DNA from: Xanthocytophaga flava
GTDB taxonomy: Bacteria; Bacteroidota; Bacteroidia; Cytophagales; 172606-1
NCBI RefSeq assembly: GCF_030068545.1
Contig: NZ_JASJOR010000004.1
Location: 372,001-436,000, forward strand
Reading direction: 5' to 3'
DNA: 64,000 nucleotides
Below, in pieces: positions 1 to 8,329 of this stretch. Below the pieces are notes generated by a model that made no database searches, was not told where the DNA came from, and saw nothing but the letters and a program-made list of their open reading frames with translations. The position numbers and the translations under genes were made by a program. Positions within the stretch are counted from its first letter, which is position 1; every line of letters starts with the position of its first letter.

Positions 1-2
1 AA

Positions 3-1493
3 CAGATCAGGAAGAATATGCCTCCGGAAGGATTCATTGATGCGATGGAGCAATTTTATAGAAGGCAATTTGATGGCTACCAGCTGCTTCCCAGTCTTAC
101 TATTCCTGCCGGAATGGGGTTTGGTCTACAGCTAACAACAGCTGGAAAAACAACTATCCTCAACGCCTTTGGATCATTTGGCCCTCAGCGGTTTGCCAAA
201 GATTCCCTACCGGATATGGGGTTTGCCAATCCCAAACGTTTGCGTGAATTAAGCATTCATGAGTTTGGTCATTCGTTTGTTAATCCAATTATTGCCGATT
301 TGCCTGCAGAATTGACAGAAAGTACTAAATCTTTATTTGATACGATCAAAACGGACATGGAAGATCAAGCCTATCAAAACTGGAAAACCTGTCTGGATGA
401 ACATTTTGTACGGGCTGGCGAAGTTATGATTTCACATAATCTGGGTTATTCCCAGGAAGCAGAGGATCTGCTTCAGTATTACATTACAGGTCGTAAATTC
501 ATTTACTTGCCTGTCATTATTCAGGAACTGAAAGTATACAACCAAAATCCTTATGTTACCTATGCTTCCACTGTACAAAAGGCATTGGAAAAACTACAGA
601 AGCAAAGCAATGCATTATCAGATCGTGCAGATACAAATGGATTGTGGAATTCTCCGGAACAGATACAGTTTCATACAGAAGACATAGATCTATTCTGGAA
701 GGTATTTGACAAGATGTATCCTCGTATTCAGGGCAGTACCCTTCAGAAAGAATACATAGAGGCCGGAAGTGCAGGCTTGCAAAACTTTATTAAAAACCGT
801 ATCGAAAGTGGTAACAAACTTGCCAAAACAATTCGGAAAGAGTTGGATTACTACCAAGCGATACGAGCCAGTTCACTCTCTATTGCCTCACGCAAAGAAC
901 AGTTTTATACATGCTTTCACAATCTGAAACAACTTTATCCCGAAGCTCAGTTTCCGGATGTTTATTTTGTGATTGGCAGAAAGAATACAGGCGGCACTAT
1001 CTTCAAGGGAGGTTTACTTATTGGAGCAGAAATGTTTGGACAACCCACAGCTACCTTTACCCCACGCATTCCTATTGACTATCTGGATGAACTGATTTCT
1101 CATGAACTCATTCATTTCCAACAGAAATATAGCAAAAACAACTCATTGCTTGCTCAATGTATACGCGAAGGGGCAGCCGACTTTCTCGGTGAACTTATCA
1201 GTGGGGCACACGGCAATCAGGAAATGTATCACTATGCAGAACAACACAAACAGGAACTATGGAAGGAGTTTCTCGCCCGTAAAGATGACAACAACTGGCA
1301 GGGATGGCTATATTATTCAAAAGACACTTCACGCCCTAAAGATCTGGGCTACTGGATGGGTTACAAGATCACCCAATCCTATTACCAGCATGCTACTGAT
1401 AAGTCACAGGCAATAAAAGACATACTCACTATTCAAGACTTTACAGGCTTTCTTGAAAAAAGTAAATGTACTGAGCTATTTGTCAACCCTTAA
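3..1493 (+). CDS. Tandem-domain zinc metallopeptidase-like protein, 5' end outside window
   Basis: The reading frame is open to the window edge, so the gene is 5'-partial; the first ATG inside is at 18 (residues below count from there). Two putative metalloprotease domains follow each other. The first has HEFGHSFVNP at residues 81-90 and resembles DUF4932 proteins of Bacteroidota. The second, about residues 195-491, has HELIH at 362-366 and EGAAD at 384-388, the layout of DUF2268/GldB-like putative Zn-dependent proteases. Both HExxH motifs are intact, so both domains may bind zinc. Substrate unknown; a secreted or envelope location is likely from the families, but the signal peptide would lie outside the window. 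The stop is followed by the 28-bp repeat array. Confidence 0.75.
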   Translation, partial: QIRKNMPPEGFIDAMEQFYRRQFDGYQLLPSLTIPAGMGFGLQLTTAGKTTILNAFGSFGPQRFAKDSLPDMGFANPKRLRELSIHEFGHSFVNPIIADLPAELTESTKSLFDTIKTDMEDQAYQNWKTCLDEHFVRAGEVMISHNLGYSQEAEDLLQYYITGRKFIYLPVIIQELKVYNQNPYVTYASTVQKALEKLQKQSNALSDRADTNGLWNSPEQIQFHTEDIDLFWKVFDKMYPRIQGSTLQKEYIEAGSAGLQNFIKNRIESGNKLAKTIRKELDYYQAIRASSLSIASRKEQFYTCFHNLKQLYPEAQFPDVYFVIGRKNTGGTIFKGGLLIGAEMFGQPTATFTPRIPIDYLDELISHELIHFQQKYSKNNSLLAQCIREGAADFLGELISGAHGNQEMYHYAEQHKQELWKEFLARKDDNNWQGWLYYSKDTSRPKDLGYWMGYKITQSYYQHATDKSQAIKDILTIQDFTGFLEKSKCTELFVNP

Positions 1494-1517
1494 AACAAAA
1501 CCCTTATCAAGATATAC

Positions 1518-1826
1518 ATATCTGAACTCTGTTCACATGTAAAAAATATTCGAATTATGGTCAAGCCTATAAGAAAAAATAGACACGCAGGCTTGTTGAT
1601 AAAAATAAAAAGTGAACAGAAATCGAATCAGTTTTGCATTTGACCATAGTTCCGGTCGCTTTTTGTTTTGACTGGTATTCCAGTCACGTTGAAGAAATAT
1701 TCGAATAATGGTCAATTTCACCTTTGACCGGAATTCCGGTCAATTTTCAGAGTGACTGGTATTCTGTTCACTTGTTGGTTTAACTGGAGTTCCGGTTGCC
1801 TCTCTCTATAACAGGAACTCCAGTTA
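1518..1826. repeat. Array of 18-bp dyad repeats with ~28-bp period
   Basis: Ten related 18-nt units start at 1518, 1546, 1613, 1641, 1670, 1697, 1725, 1753, 1781 and 1809. Eight of the nine intervals are 27-29 bp; one is 67 bp. The best unit, TGACCGGAATTCCGGTCA at 1725-1742, is a perfect palindrome; others, such as TGACTGGTATTCCAGTCA (1670-1687) and TAACAGGAACTCCAGTTA (1809-1826), are near-palindromes. Spacers of about 10 nt are not conserved. The period is not a multiple of three and no convincing reading frame crosses it, so it is non-coding. It fills most of the 555-nt gap between the peptidase and the next gene. Function unknown. Confidence 0.8.
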
Positions 1827-2049
1827 CAGAGGATTCTGATTATAATAAGAATAAACGCTAATAGATTAACTTTCATCAAATCACCTTGAGAGCATAAAAT
1901 ACGGAAAGTTGGTTTTAATCCCTTAACTTGGTCTATTCATAGTGTAACTATAAACTTACAAGTACAAGTTACAATTCTGCCTGCTCTGTTTTAGGGGTTC
2001 CTTACCATGATATAGTAGGAGATAATGACAAAATGAAAATAAATGCCAC

Positions 2050-2577
2050 ATGGACAAGCGACAAATAATAGTAGTTTCATTGTTAATAGTAGTTTGTGGA
2101 TGCTGGAATACTAGCAAACAGAACAAAGAAAAAAAGCAAGATGATTTTTATACCACTACAGGGGGTTGGGACTGGATACGAGTCCCCCTACTTAAACCCT
2201 ATGATGTACGAAAAACAGATCCGGAAATTGAAGCTAATTCATGGACTATAAAATTTTATACATCATTAGGAACTTATAATGTCAAGCAAGTGGATGTAAA
2301 GGATAGTATTATATTTGTACTAAGCGGAAAGGTTGATGAGAAAAATGATAGTGATAGTACATTAGTAAACTTAATAAATGTACCTACAGGTTGGTATATA
2401 ATTGATACAAGAAAAAAGATTGAAAAAGGTTTTCCGAGTAAAGAAGAGTTTGAAATGTATATCAAAGAAAACCATTATCCTATTCCACAATGGCATAATA
2501 TAGATTCCTTGTCAAATGCCCTTAGTCAGGGAGCTCAAGTGCCTTGGCAGCCCAAAGACACGCTTAGTGGAAAATAA
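2050..2577 (+). CDS. Hypothetical lipoprotein
   Basis: A 175-residue protein of unknown function. The N-terminus has a short hydrophobic stretch ending in VVCGC, which fits a lipobox, so membrane anchoring through Cys17 or Cys19 is likely. The remainder is soluble and rich in Asp, Lys and Trp; I recognise no domain. It stands alone on the plus strand between the repeat array and a strong hairpin at 2641-2681 that may end its transcript. The ATG at 2050 is chosen because the signal sequence begins there. Confidence 0.6.
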   Translation: MDKRQIIVVSLLIVVCGCWNTSKQNKEKKQDDFYTTTGGWDWIRVPLLKPYDVRKTDPEIEANSWTIKFYTSLGTYNVKQVDVKDSIIFVLSGKVDEKNDSDSTLVNLINVPTGWYIIDTRKKIEKGFPSKEEFEMYIKENHYPIPQWHNIDSLSNALSQGAQVPWQPKDTLSGK

Positions 2578-2640
2578 AGTATAATTTATTGATTGAAACG
2601 ACAAAATAGATTATTTCAAATCAACTTGAATGCTAATAAT

Positions 2641-2681
2641 ATCAAATCGGTTCAAACGGATGTTGTTTGAATCGATTTGAT
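2641..2681. terminator. Long inverted repeat, putative terminator
   Basis: Arms of 17 bp (2641-2657 and 2665-2681) pair with one mismatch (a possible G-U pair) around a 7-nt loop. It lies 64 bp after the lipoprotein stop. There is no clean T-run directly after it, so termination is inferred; an operator or other hairpin function is possible. Confidence 0.45.
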
Positions 2682-2819
2682 AAATGGGTCAAAAAAACTA
2701 GTTACAATTTCTGTTATCAATTAATAGAACAAATGTAATTGAGGGATCTAAAAATAGGTTTCTGCCCTTACTTCCAAAAGTAGCACTTACTGGTTTATAG
2801 CCTTTTAAACCTTTCAGTT

Positions 2820-3341
2820 TTATTTAGTTGTAACTAGTTTAATGAATTGACTTGACTTTGGGTTTTTAATTATGAGCGTATCTGATAAGTCTTTTCTAAC
2901 GAAATCAAAACCAGTATACATAATATTAGTGTTCTCTTGGATATGTTCAGATATATAATCCGATAAATAATTACTTTCCAAAAGAGGCAAGTGATTGGCA
3001 TCTTTTGGGTAAAATCCTTCCCCTTTCTTATATAGTTTAAAACTAATAACTGCTATAATTTTTGATGAGTCTAATTCTCTTGTTTCAATATCTAAAAATT
3101 CTCTTTCTAACCAAGCATCATAAGGAAATAGTTCTAAAGAATCGACCTTTAATGTATCTTTATTTAGAAAAAGCAGTGTTTTATAAAATACTCCTTTTTC
3201 TTTTGCGTCCTCTATGGTAGGGCTAATATTAGAGTAATATAAACCTCTTTTAGTACTATAAAAAGAAGCCATGATTGCCAGTAAAATTACCAGACCGAAT
3301 ATGCCTAGAACACCTAAAGTCATAAATAAGATCTTCTTCAT
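2820..3341 (-). CDS. Hypothetical membrane-anchored protein
   Basis: A 173-residue protein beginning with one strongly hydrophobic segment (about residues 5-27), followed by a soluble domain rich in Lys, Asp and Ser. The layout fits a single-pass or signal-anchored envelope protein. I recognise no family or motif. It is convergent with the lipoprotein gene at 2050-2577, so the two are probably separate transcription units. The ATG at 3341 directly precedes the MKK-type signal sequence. Confidence 0.55.
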   Translation of the reverse strand: MKKILFMTLGVLGIFGLVILLAIMASFYSTKRGLYYSNISPTIEDAKEKGVFYKTLLFLNKDTLKVDSLELFPYDAWLEREFLDIETRELDSSKIIAVISFKLYKKGEGFYPKDANHLPLLESNYLSDYISEHIQENTNIMYTGFDFVRKDLSDTLIIKNPKSSQFIKLVTTK

Positions 3342-3436
3342 AAAGATTATTCTCTCATTTTAACACACCGGAATGTCAATGCTTTTAATTTAAACGTTTT
3401 TCCTCATTTTTCCTCAGGAAATGATCTCTCCACATC

Positions 3437-3664
3437 CTGTCCTCCTGTAAGAAACCCTCACTTTTTGCCTTTTTGAAAGGGTCATACCTCTTTCTTTTGT
3501 ATAGCAGGTTCTCTTCTCTCTGTCCTCCTGAAAGAATCTCCCGCATTTTCGGGATAGTCAGGACAAGATCGGCGATCTTTGGAGCAGATTTTCTCAGATA
3601 CCAAAATTAGCTTTATTTGTCACATCTGTCCCGACAACTGCCTGCCACGCATCAGCGTGGGCGG
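3437..3664. repeat. Repeat-rich spacer with direct repeat and hairpins
   Basis: The gap 3342-3753 holds no convincing gene. It contains a 17-nt direct repeat, CTGTCCTCCTGTAAGAA at 3437-3453 and a 16/17 copy at 3520-3536. It also has a short hairpin (AAGATC-GGC-GATCTT near 3567) and an imperfect G+C-rich hairpin at 3641-3664 with CCACGC/GCGTGG around an ATCA loop. Its base composition differs from the AT-rich gaps elsewhere. It looks like interspersed, REP-like sequence lying just beyond the 3' end of the glycosidase block. Confidence 0.45.
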
Positions 3665-3753
3665 GAAGGTTCTTTCAGAAGAACAAAAAGGATTTCTTCA
3701 ATAGATTTTCTTCAGTTGTACCAATGCTTCTGCCACAATCAATCAACACCAGG

Positions 3754-6624
3754 TTATTTAGGAATGGTTAATTGTACAGGAGTCAGAGATACCTGTCCCA
3801 CAATACCTGACTTCTGAGGCTGCCAGTGTGCAGCTGTAAATACACCATCTGTGCCGACATTCTCTTTCCTGCGGGCAGAGACATTGATATTGTAAAACTT
3901 CTGCCACCGTTCCCCTTTTTGATCCTTATCAGCAATGCGGTTTGCCATCAGGTTGGTAACAGAGATCTGTAATTGGTTCTGAGCCTTGAGTAATGTCGCT
4001 GGAATTACAATCTCGTAGGAAGGGCCAAGCAGTGTACCCACTGGCTGTCCGTTTACCTCAATCCGGGCATGTGTATACACGCTATCCAGTGATAGCAGGT
4101 ATCCATCTGCTTTTCCATCTGGCTTTGCAAATGAGATAGAATACGTAGCTGTTCCGGAGAATGCCTTCACTCCTTCTGCTGGAAATTCAGTCCATGATTT
4201 CAGGGTGGTTGTTTTGATATCTTTTGGTAAGGAAGGACCACCTTCTACAAAATGAATTGTCCATTCTCCAGCCAAAGGTTTAGCACTTCCGGCAGGTTGG
4301 TAATAGTCGTAGGATTTTCCGGAAACCAGATTAGCATACTCTTCCAGCAGGCAAGACTCTCCGGGTGCCAGTTGCAAATAAACTTCTATACTGGTTGGGG
4401 TAGTTTTGCGAAGCGTTGCTAGTCCCAGCTTTCCTGTCATTGGATTGTATATCCCTGCAGACTGTGCCGGACTTTGGAGAGTAGTCCATCCGGCAAATGG
4501 CTTCCGTGTCCGGTTAGCAACAAAATAAACGGTACGATCTCCTATTTTCCGGCGGATATACTGCAAACCGGCATCTGTAATTGTTTCTCTGCGAACATGT
4601 GCAGCCGTAAGTAGCTGATCCAGATGATCACCTAGCAGAATCATTCCCTTACCCACTTTTGCAATCTGTAACCCGGTAGATTCTGTAGTTTTAAACGATA
4701 TCTGTTGTAGAAGATCTTTCAATGCTTTTTGTCGTTGAGAAATATTGCCTAATCCTGGAACATCCACTGGCAGTTTGTTATGAAAAGCAATTGTTGCTCC
4801 ATTCCGCGCCAGTTCGATTAGTTTTTCCAGAGTGGCTATAGGCATACGTTGCGCTTCCGGAATCAGCAATGTCTGATAGGCGACATTTCCTGTCTGTAAC
4901 AGATTAGAAGACGAAGACAGATTAGCAATCTGGCGATCTGAAATAAAGTCGTAACTATATCCTCTGTCCACCATCAGTTGCGCATCGGCTTTCAGGGTAG
5001 TACCGTTAAACTCTGCCCCTAATCCATCGAAATGTTGTACCGTTCGTTTGCCAGCCTCTGCATACATATCATAGATTGGAAAATAGACCAGCACATCGTT
5101 GTCTGATTTTCCATCCTGTAAGAAAGACTGACATCTGGTAACATAGGTGTTCAGTGTACTAAAATCTTTCCAGAACGGATTGGAAGGATGAAAATGAACT
5201 GCAGCATAAAATAACCATCCGGGCCATGACTCATTTGCAGGCGAATAGTTAGTACCATGGTAAAAGATATGGTTTACCCCACCCAGCATAAAGAGATCCA
5301 GTGCCTGCTTTACATCCCCCAGAGAGGACAGGAAGTGTTCATTCAACCAGGTAGCAGATTCCGATGAAGTCAGTTTTTTACCCATCACATGGGCTGCTGA
5401 CGAAGCAAATTTGATACGTAGTATGTCAACACCTTCAATCTCAGGAATATCACTGACAGCATACAAATCCAGAATATTGGCAGGTGATCCATGTGCCTGA
5501 TTTCGGTTGATACGTCCGTGATCTTTTGCCCATGTATGCCATTCCATACTATATTTTTCCAGCAATAACTCTCCTAATGTCTCCCGGTAGTCGCTTCGTA
5601 CCCGTTGGTTTTGCTCTTCCGAATCTTTTCCAAACAAGGCTGGCAGGTATTGGCGCAGGTCATAGCCTCTGCGGTTCTGAAATTCCTGCAAAAACAAAGG
5701 TGTCCAGTTGGCTTCACCCTGCGCATCATCTACCTCATAGGAATCATTGAAAAACGCCCGCAATCCTGTCAGATTATGAGACTGAAATGCTTTGTCAAAT
5801 TGCTGAAGATAGTTTTTGGTAGCAGTTCCTGAGAAATGATCAATCACATTGCCCTCTCCTCCAGGTCCGGCGCGTTCTACCATCTTTCCATGCCATCCCT
5901 GAAAAAGGGCATACAAAGTCCAGTTACCAGCAGGAGCTTTCCAGTTTAGCTGGCCATTAGCCCCAACTTTATCTGTCAGGTTCAGTGCGTCTCCCTTATC
6001 GGAATATGCCATCAGGGCCTGCAAAGGCAACGGTTTTTCAAATCGAACCTGATCCAATGCCAGTGCCTGTAAATTTTTATTTTTATAAACCGGTTCTACC
6101 AGCTCTGTCATCTTTACAGTATGTCCTACGGCTCTCACAATAGGTTTCTGTATATACTGGACAGAATCTTTTAAACCTTCGCCCCCTTTTACTGTATAGG
6201 TCTGGTAGGCAATGTATTTACATGCGTCTTCGTCTGTTACCCACGGACCGCCAAACGGCCATCCGGATGCCTGCGCCATATCAATACCCATATTCAGTCT
6301 TTTGGCCTCCTGCAATGTATGTTCGAGCATTTCCATCCATTTGGGCGATAGAAACTCAATAAACTGATCTTCGTATCCTTTTACCCCATAGATAGGTGTT
6401 ATCTCTAATCCTCCTAATCCTGCCTTCTGATACTGCTCCATCAATGCAGTCAAGTCCTTCTTATTGACTGCACTTCCCATCCACCACCACCGGGACCAGG
6501 GTTTTTGTTCATAGGTAGCAGCAGGCCAGGCAAGTTGGGCACTTACATTTGTAGAAATAAGGAATGCAAGTGCAACTACTCTCAACAGTTTGTCGGGCAA
6601 ATAGTATCGATATGCTAAAAAATT
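3754..6624 (-). CDS. Glycoside hydrolase family 106-like alpha-L-rhamnosidase, secreted
   Basis: A protein of about 956 residues. The mature N-terminus carries the stretch around WSRWWWMGSAV and GLGGLEITPIYG, followed by QASGWPFGGPWV, which I recognise from GH106 enzymes. These cleave terminal alpha-L-rhamnose, for example from rhamnogalacturonan. The C-terminal part looks like beta-sandwich carbohydrate-binding domains. An upstream in-frame ATG exists at 6657, but the start at 6624 gives the more compact signal peptide ending near NVSAQ; export to periplasm or surface is likely. It is the last gene of the minus-strand glycosidase block, shortly after the 377-aa GH105 gene. Catalytic glutamates were not assigned. 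Confidence 0.8.
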   Translation of the reverse strand, partial: NFLAYRYYLPDKLLRVVALAFLISTNVSAQLAWPAATYEQKPWSRWWWMGSAVNKKDLTALMEQYQKAGLGGLEITPIYGVKGYEDQFIEFLSPKWMEMLEHTLQEAKRLNMGIDMAQASGWPFGGPWVTDEDACKYIAYQTYTVKGGEGLKDSVQYIQKPIVRAVGHTVKMTELVEPVYKNKNLQALALDQVRFEKPLPLQALMAYSDKGDALNLTDKVGANGQLNWKAPAGNWTLYALFQGWHGKMVERAGPGGEGNVIDHFSGTATKNYLQQFDKAFQSHNLTGLRAFFNDSYEVDDAQGEANWTPLFLQEFQNRRGYDLRQYLPALFGKDSEEQNQRVRSDYRETLGELLLEKYSMEWHTWAKDHGRINRNQAHGSPANILDLYAVSDIPEIEGVDILRIKFASSAAHVMGKKLTSSESATWLNEHFLSSLGDVKQALDLFMLGGVNHIFYHGTNYSPANESWPGWLFYAAVHFHPSNPFWKDFSTLNTYVTRCQSFLQDGKSDNDVLVYFPIYDMYAEAGKRTVQHFDGLGAEFNGTTLKADAQLMVDRGYSYDFISDRQIANLSSSSNLLQTGNVAYQTLLIPEAQRMPIATLEKLIELARNGATIAFHNKLPVDVPGLGNISQRQKALKDLLQQISFKTTESTGLQIAKVGKGMILLGDHLDQLLTAAHVRRETITDAGLQYIRRKIGDRTVYFVANRTRKPFAGWTTLQSPAQSAGIYNPMTGKLGLATLRKTTPTSIEVYLQLAPGESCLLEEYANLVSGKSYDYYQPAGSAKPLAGEWTIHFVEGGPSLPKDIKTTTLKSWTEFPAEGVKAFSGTATYSISFAKPDGKADGYLLSLDSVYTHARIEVNGQPVGTLLGPSYEIVIPATLLKAQNQLQISVTNLMANRIADKDQKGERWQKFYNINVSARRKENVGTDGVFTAAHWQPQKSGIVGQVSLTPVQLTIPK

Positions 6625-6672
6625 CATACGAGTTGATTGTATGGTTTGAGGTATCATACGTTAATAAACGTA

Positions 6673-7806
6673 CTATTTGCTTAACTTATATACTTCACTT
6701 CCTGCCAAAAGAAAACACCCTAAGCCAAAATCTTCAAAGTTGGGTTCTTTTTCATAACTCAGTGGCTGTCCGTCTTTGGGTTCTTTGCCTGTACCCTGTA
6801 CATAGCCCAGAAAACCATTGTCGTGCACACAATCTGTTGCCAGCGCATTCCAGGCTTTTGTAATAATAGGTTTGTAGGTTTTCTCATCCAGCAATCCTTT
6901 GCGAAGACCCCATGCCATTCCATACGTAAACAAAGCTGTTCCTGTCAGTTCTTTGCCTCCATAGTTGGTAGAATCATGCAGACTCACATTCCAGAATCCA
7001 TCCTTTCGCTGAATAGGCACCAATGCTTTCATCATTTCCAGATACGTTTTCTGGTATTCTTCCCGATGAGGAGCATTGGCAGGCATGACATCCAATACCC
7101 GTACCAAAGCTGCCACTGCCCAGCCATTACCTCGTGACCAGTAACAATCCTGTCCGTTAGGTTCTGTATACGGAGGATCAAAATCCTTGTCCCGCCACCA
7201 CAAACCATCAGCAGGATTGTATAGCCCTTTGTCACCCTGTATATTTTTGGAATGGTCATACATCTGGTACATTTTTTCATAATAGCGGGTATCATTATAG
7301 ATCACACCGAGCTTTGCCATTACCGGCATAGCCATCTGCAAGGCATCAACCCAGGTCCAGTCGTCAAACTTACTACTATTTACCAGACTATCTATTGAAG
7401 CCTTAATATCCCGTATACGTTCTTCCTTTTTATCAATCAGATATAAATCAATGTACGTCTGGCCACAGCACTGGTTATCCGCATTTCGGGTTTTGATACC
7501 ATCCCGTAATCCCCATTTGTGACTTTCACCCCAGGAAACAGCATAGTTGTAATAGTCTTTTTTAGGAGCAATCTGATACAAAGCCATTAGTCCTTCATAA
7601 TATACCCCTCGTGTCCATATATTGCTTGGACGGGTACGATCCGGACTTACAATAGGCTTACCCGTATCCGGCCATTTTTTCATGAAGTAGGCATTGGCCA
7701 CTGTCATGGATTTGAGTATCTTTTTCTTTTTAGGCAGATCCTGTCCAAAAGAATGTATACTAACAGCCAGAAATAAAAAAATAGCAATTTGAACTCTCGT
7801 ATTCAT
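6673..7806 (-). CDS. Glycoside hydrolase family 105 unsaturated rhamnogalacturonyl hydrolase, secreted
   Basis: A 377-residue protein with an N-terminal signal peptide (hydrophobic stretch ending in HSFGQ). The body shows the (alpha/alpha)6-barrel pattern of GH105, including SNIWTRGVYYEGL near the start and CYWSRGNGWAVAAL in the middle, the WxRGNGW motif of YteR-like enzymes. The family removes the 4,5-unsaturated galacturonate left on oligosaccharides by pectate or rhamnogalacturonan lyases. Length is normal for the family. It lies between the small FDFGSGK-domain gene and the GH106 gene on the same strand, consistent with one rhamnogalacturonan-degrading transcript. Confidence 0.85.
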   Translation of the reverse strand: MNTRVQIAIFLFLAVSIHSFGQDLPKKKKILKSMTVANAYFMKKWPDTGKPIVSPDRTRPSNIWTRGVYYEGLMALYQIAPKKDYYNYAVSWGESHKWGLRDGIKTRNADNQCCGQTYIDLYLIDKKEERIRDIKASIDSLVNSSKFDDWTWVDALQMAMPVMAKLGVIYNDTRYYEKMYQMYDHSKNIQGDKGLYNPADGLWWRDKDFDPPYTEPNGQDCYWSRGNGWAVAALVRVLDVMPANAPHREEYQKTYLEMMKALVPIQRKDGFWNVSLHDSTNYGGKELTGTALFTYGMAWGLRKGLLDEKTYKPIITKAWNALATDCVHDNGFLGYVQGTGKEPKDGQPLSYEKEPNFEDFGLGCFLLAGSEVYKLSK

Positions 7807-7850
7807 AAAGAGATGTATTGATTAATAGATTGTAAGTCATTTAGGAATAG

Positions 7851-8285
7851 TCAATTGCTATCAGGCTTGATTACCTGCACCAGCGGGCTTACTGGTAAAC
7901 TCTGTATTTCAATCGCATCTGGTTTTGCCGGATCAAATGCAGGTATATCCTCTTTCAAATACTGAGCGACTGGTAGTTTGGCGGCCTTTATTCCTACACA
8001 ATATACTTTGCTATTTCGTAGACTCCATGTGTACTGAAGAGATTCACTATCACTATCACCTAGTGTGACATGTACACTGGCCTCTGGCAAAAATCCATAT
8101 CCCAATACTTTCGAGTAAAGTGTAACCGGAGTAACCGGCAAGAATCCTTTTTCAACTTTACCCGAACCAAAATCAAACCGTACATGATATGAATCTTTAC
8201 CAGACCCAGCGACATTCTGTGCGTTAGCCGCTACACTTATGCACAGAAATAGCCCTACCCACAAAGAGTCTCTTTGTATTTTCAT
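7851..8285 (-). CDS. Small secreted protein resembling the N-terminal domain of rhamnogalacturonan acetylesterase
   Basis: About 144 residues with a signal peptide ending near VAANAQ. After it comes FDFGSGKVEKGF and VTLYSKVLGYGF, the signature that opens many Bacteroidota rhamnogalacturonan acetylesterases (CE12), then VTLGDSDSES, which also recalls that domain. The SGNH esterase domain that should follow is absent: the frame stops and the next gene is GH105. It is therefore a stand-alone binding domain or a remnant of a deleted esterase. An in-frame ATG at 8333 would overlap the upstream GH105 stop by 4 nt; I chose 8285 because the signal peptide starts there, and the 4-nt overlap keeps the longer start possible. 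Confidence 0.5.
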   Translation of the reverse strand: MKIQRDSLWVGLFLCISVAANAQNVAGSGKDSYHVRFDFGSGKVEKGFLPVTPVTLYSKVLGYGFLPEASVHVTLGDSDSESLQYTWSLRNSKVYCVGIKAAKLPVAQYLKEDIPAFDPAKPDAIEIQSLPVSPLVQVIKPDSN

Positions 8286-8329
8286 AAAAGTAATTTGTTG
8301 TATGGACACACTCAAAATGGTATGGTGGC

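Noticed and set aside
1533..1721. 62-residue minus-strand ORF in the repeat array
   Set aside because: It is a by-product of the 28-bp repeat units; the period is not a multiple of three and the translation lacks protein-like composition.
1518..1826. CRISPR array
   Set aside because: Units are 18-bp degenerate palindromes with about 10-nt spacers and no cas genes nearby; CRISPR spacers are much longer and repeats nearly identical.
2641..2681. Possible tRNA because of the GGTTCAAAC sequence
   Set aside because: The sequence belongs to a simple long hairpin; no cloverleaf or CCA end can be drawn.
3617..3817. 66-residue plus-strand ORF
   Set aside because: It overlaps a hairpin and the 3' end of the GH106 gene and shows no coding character.
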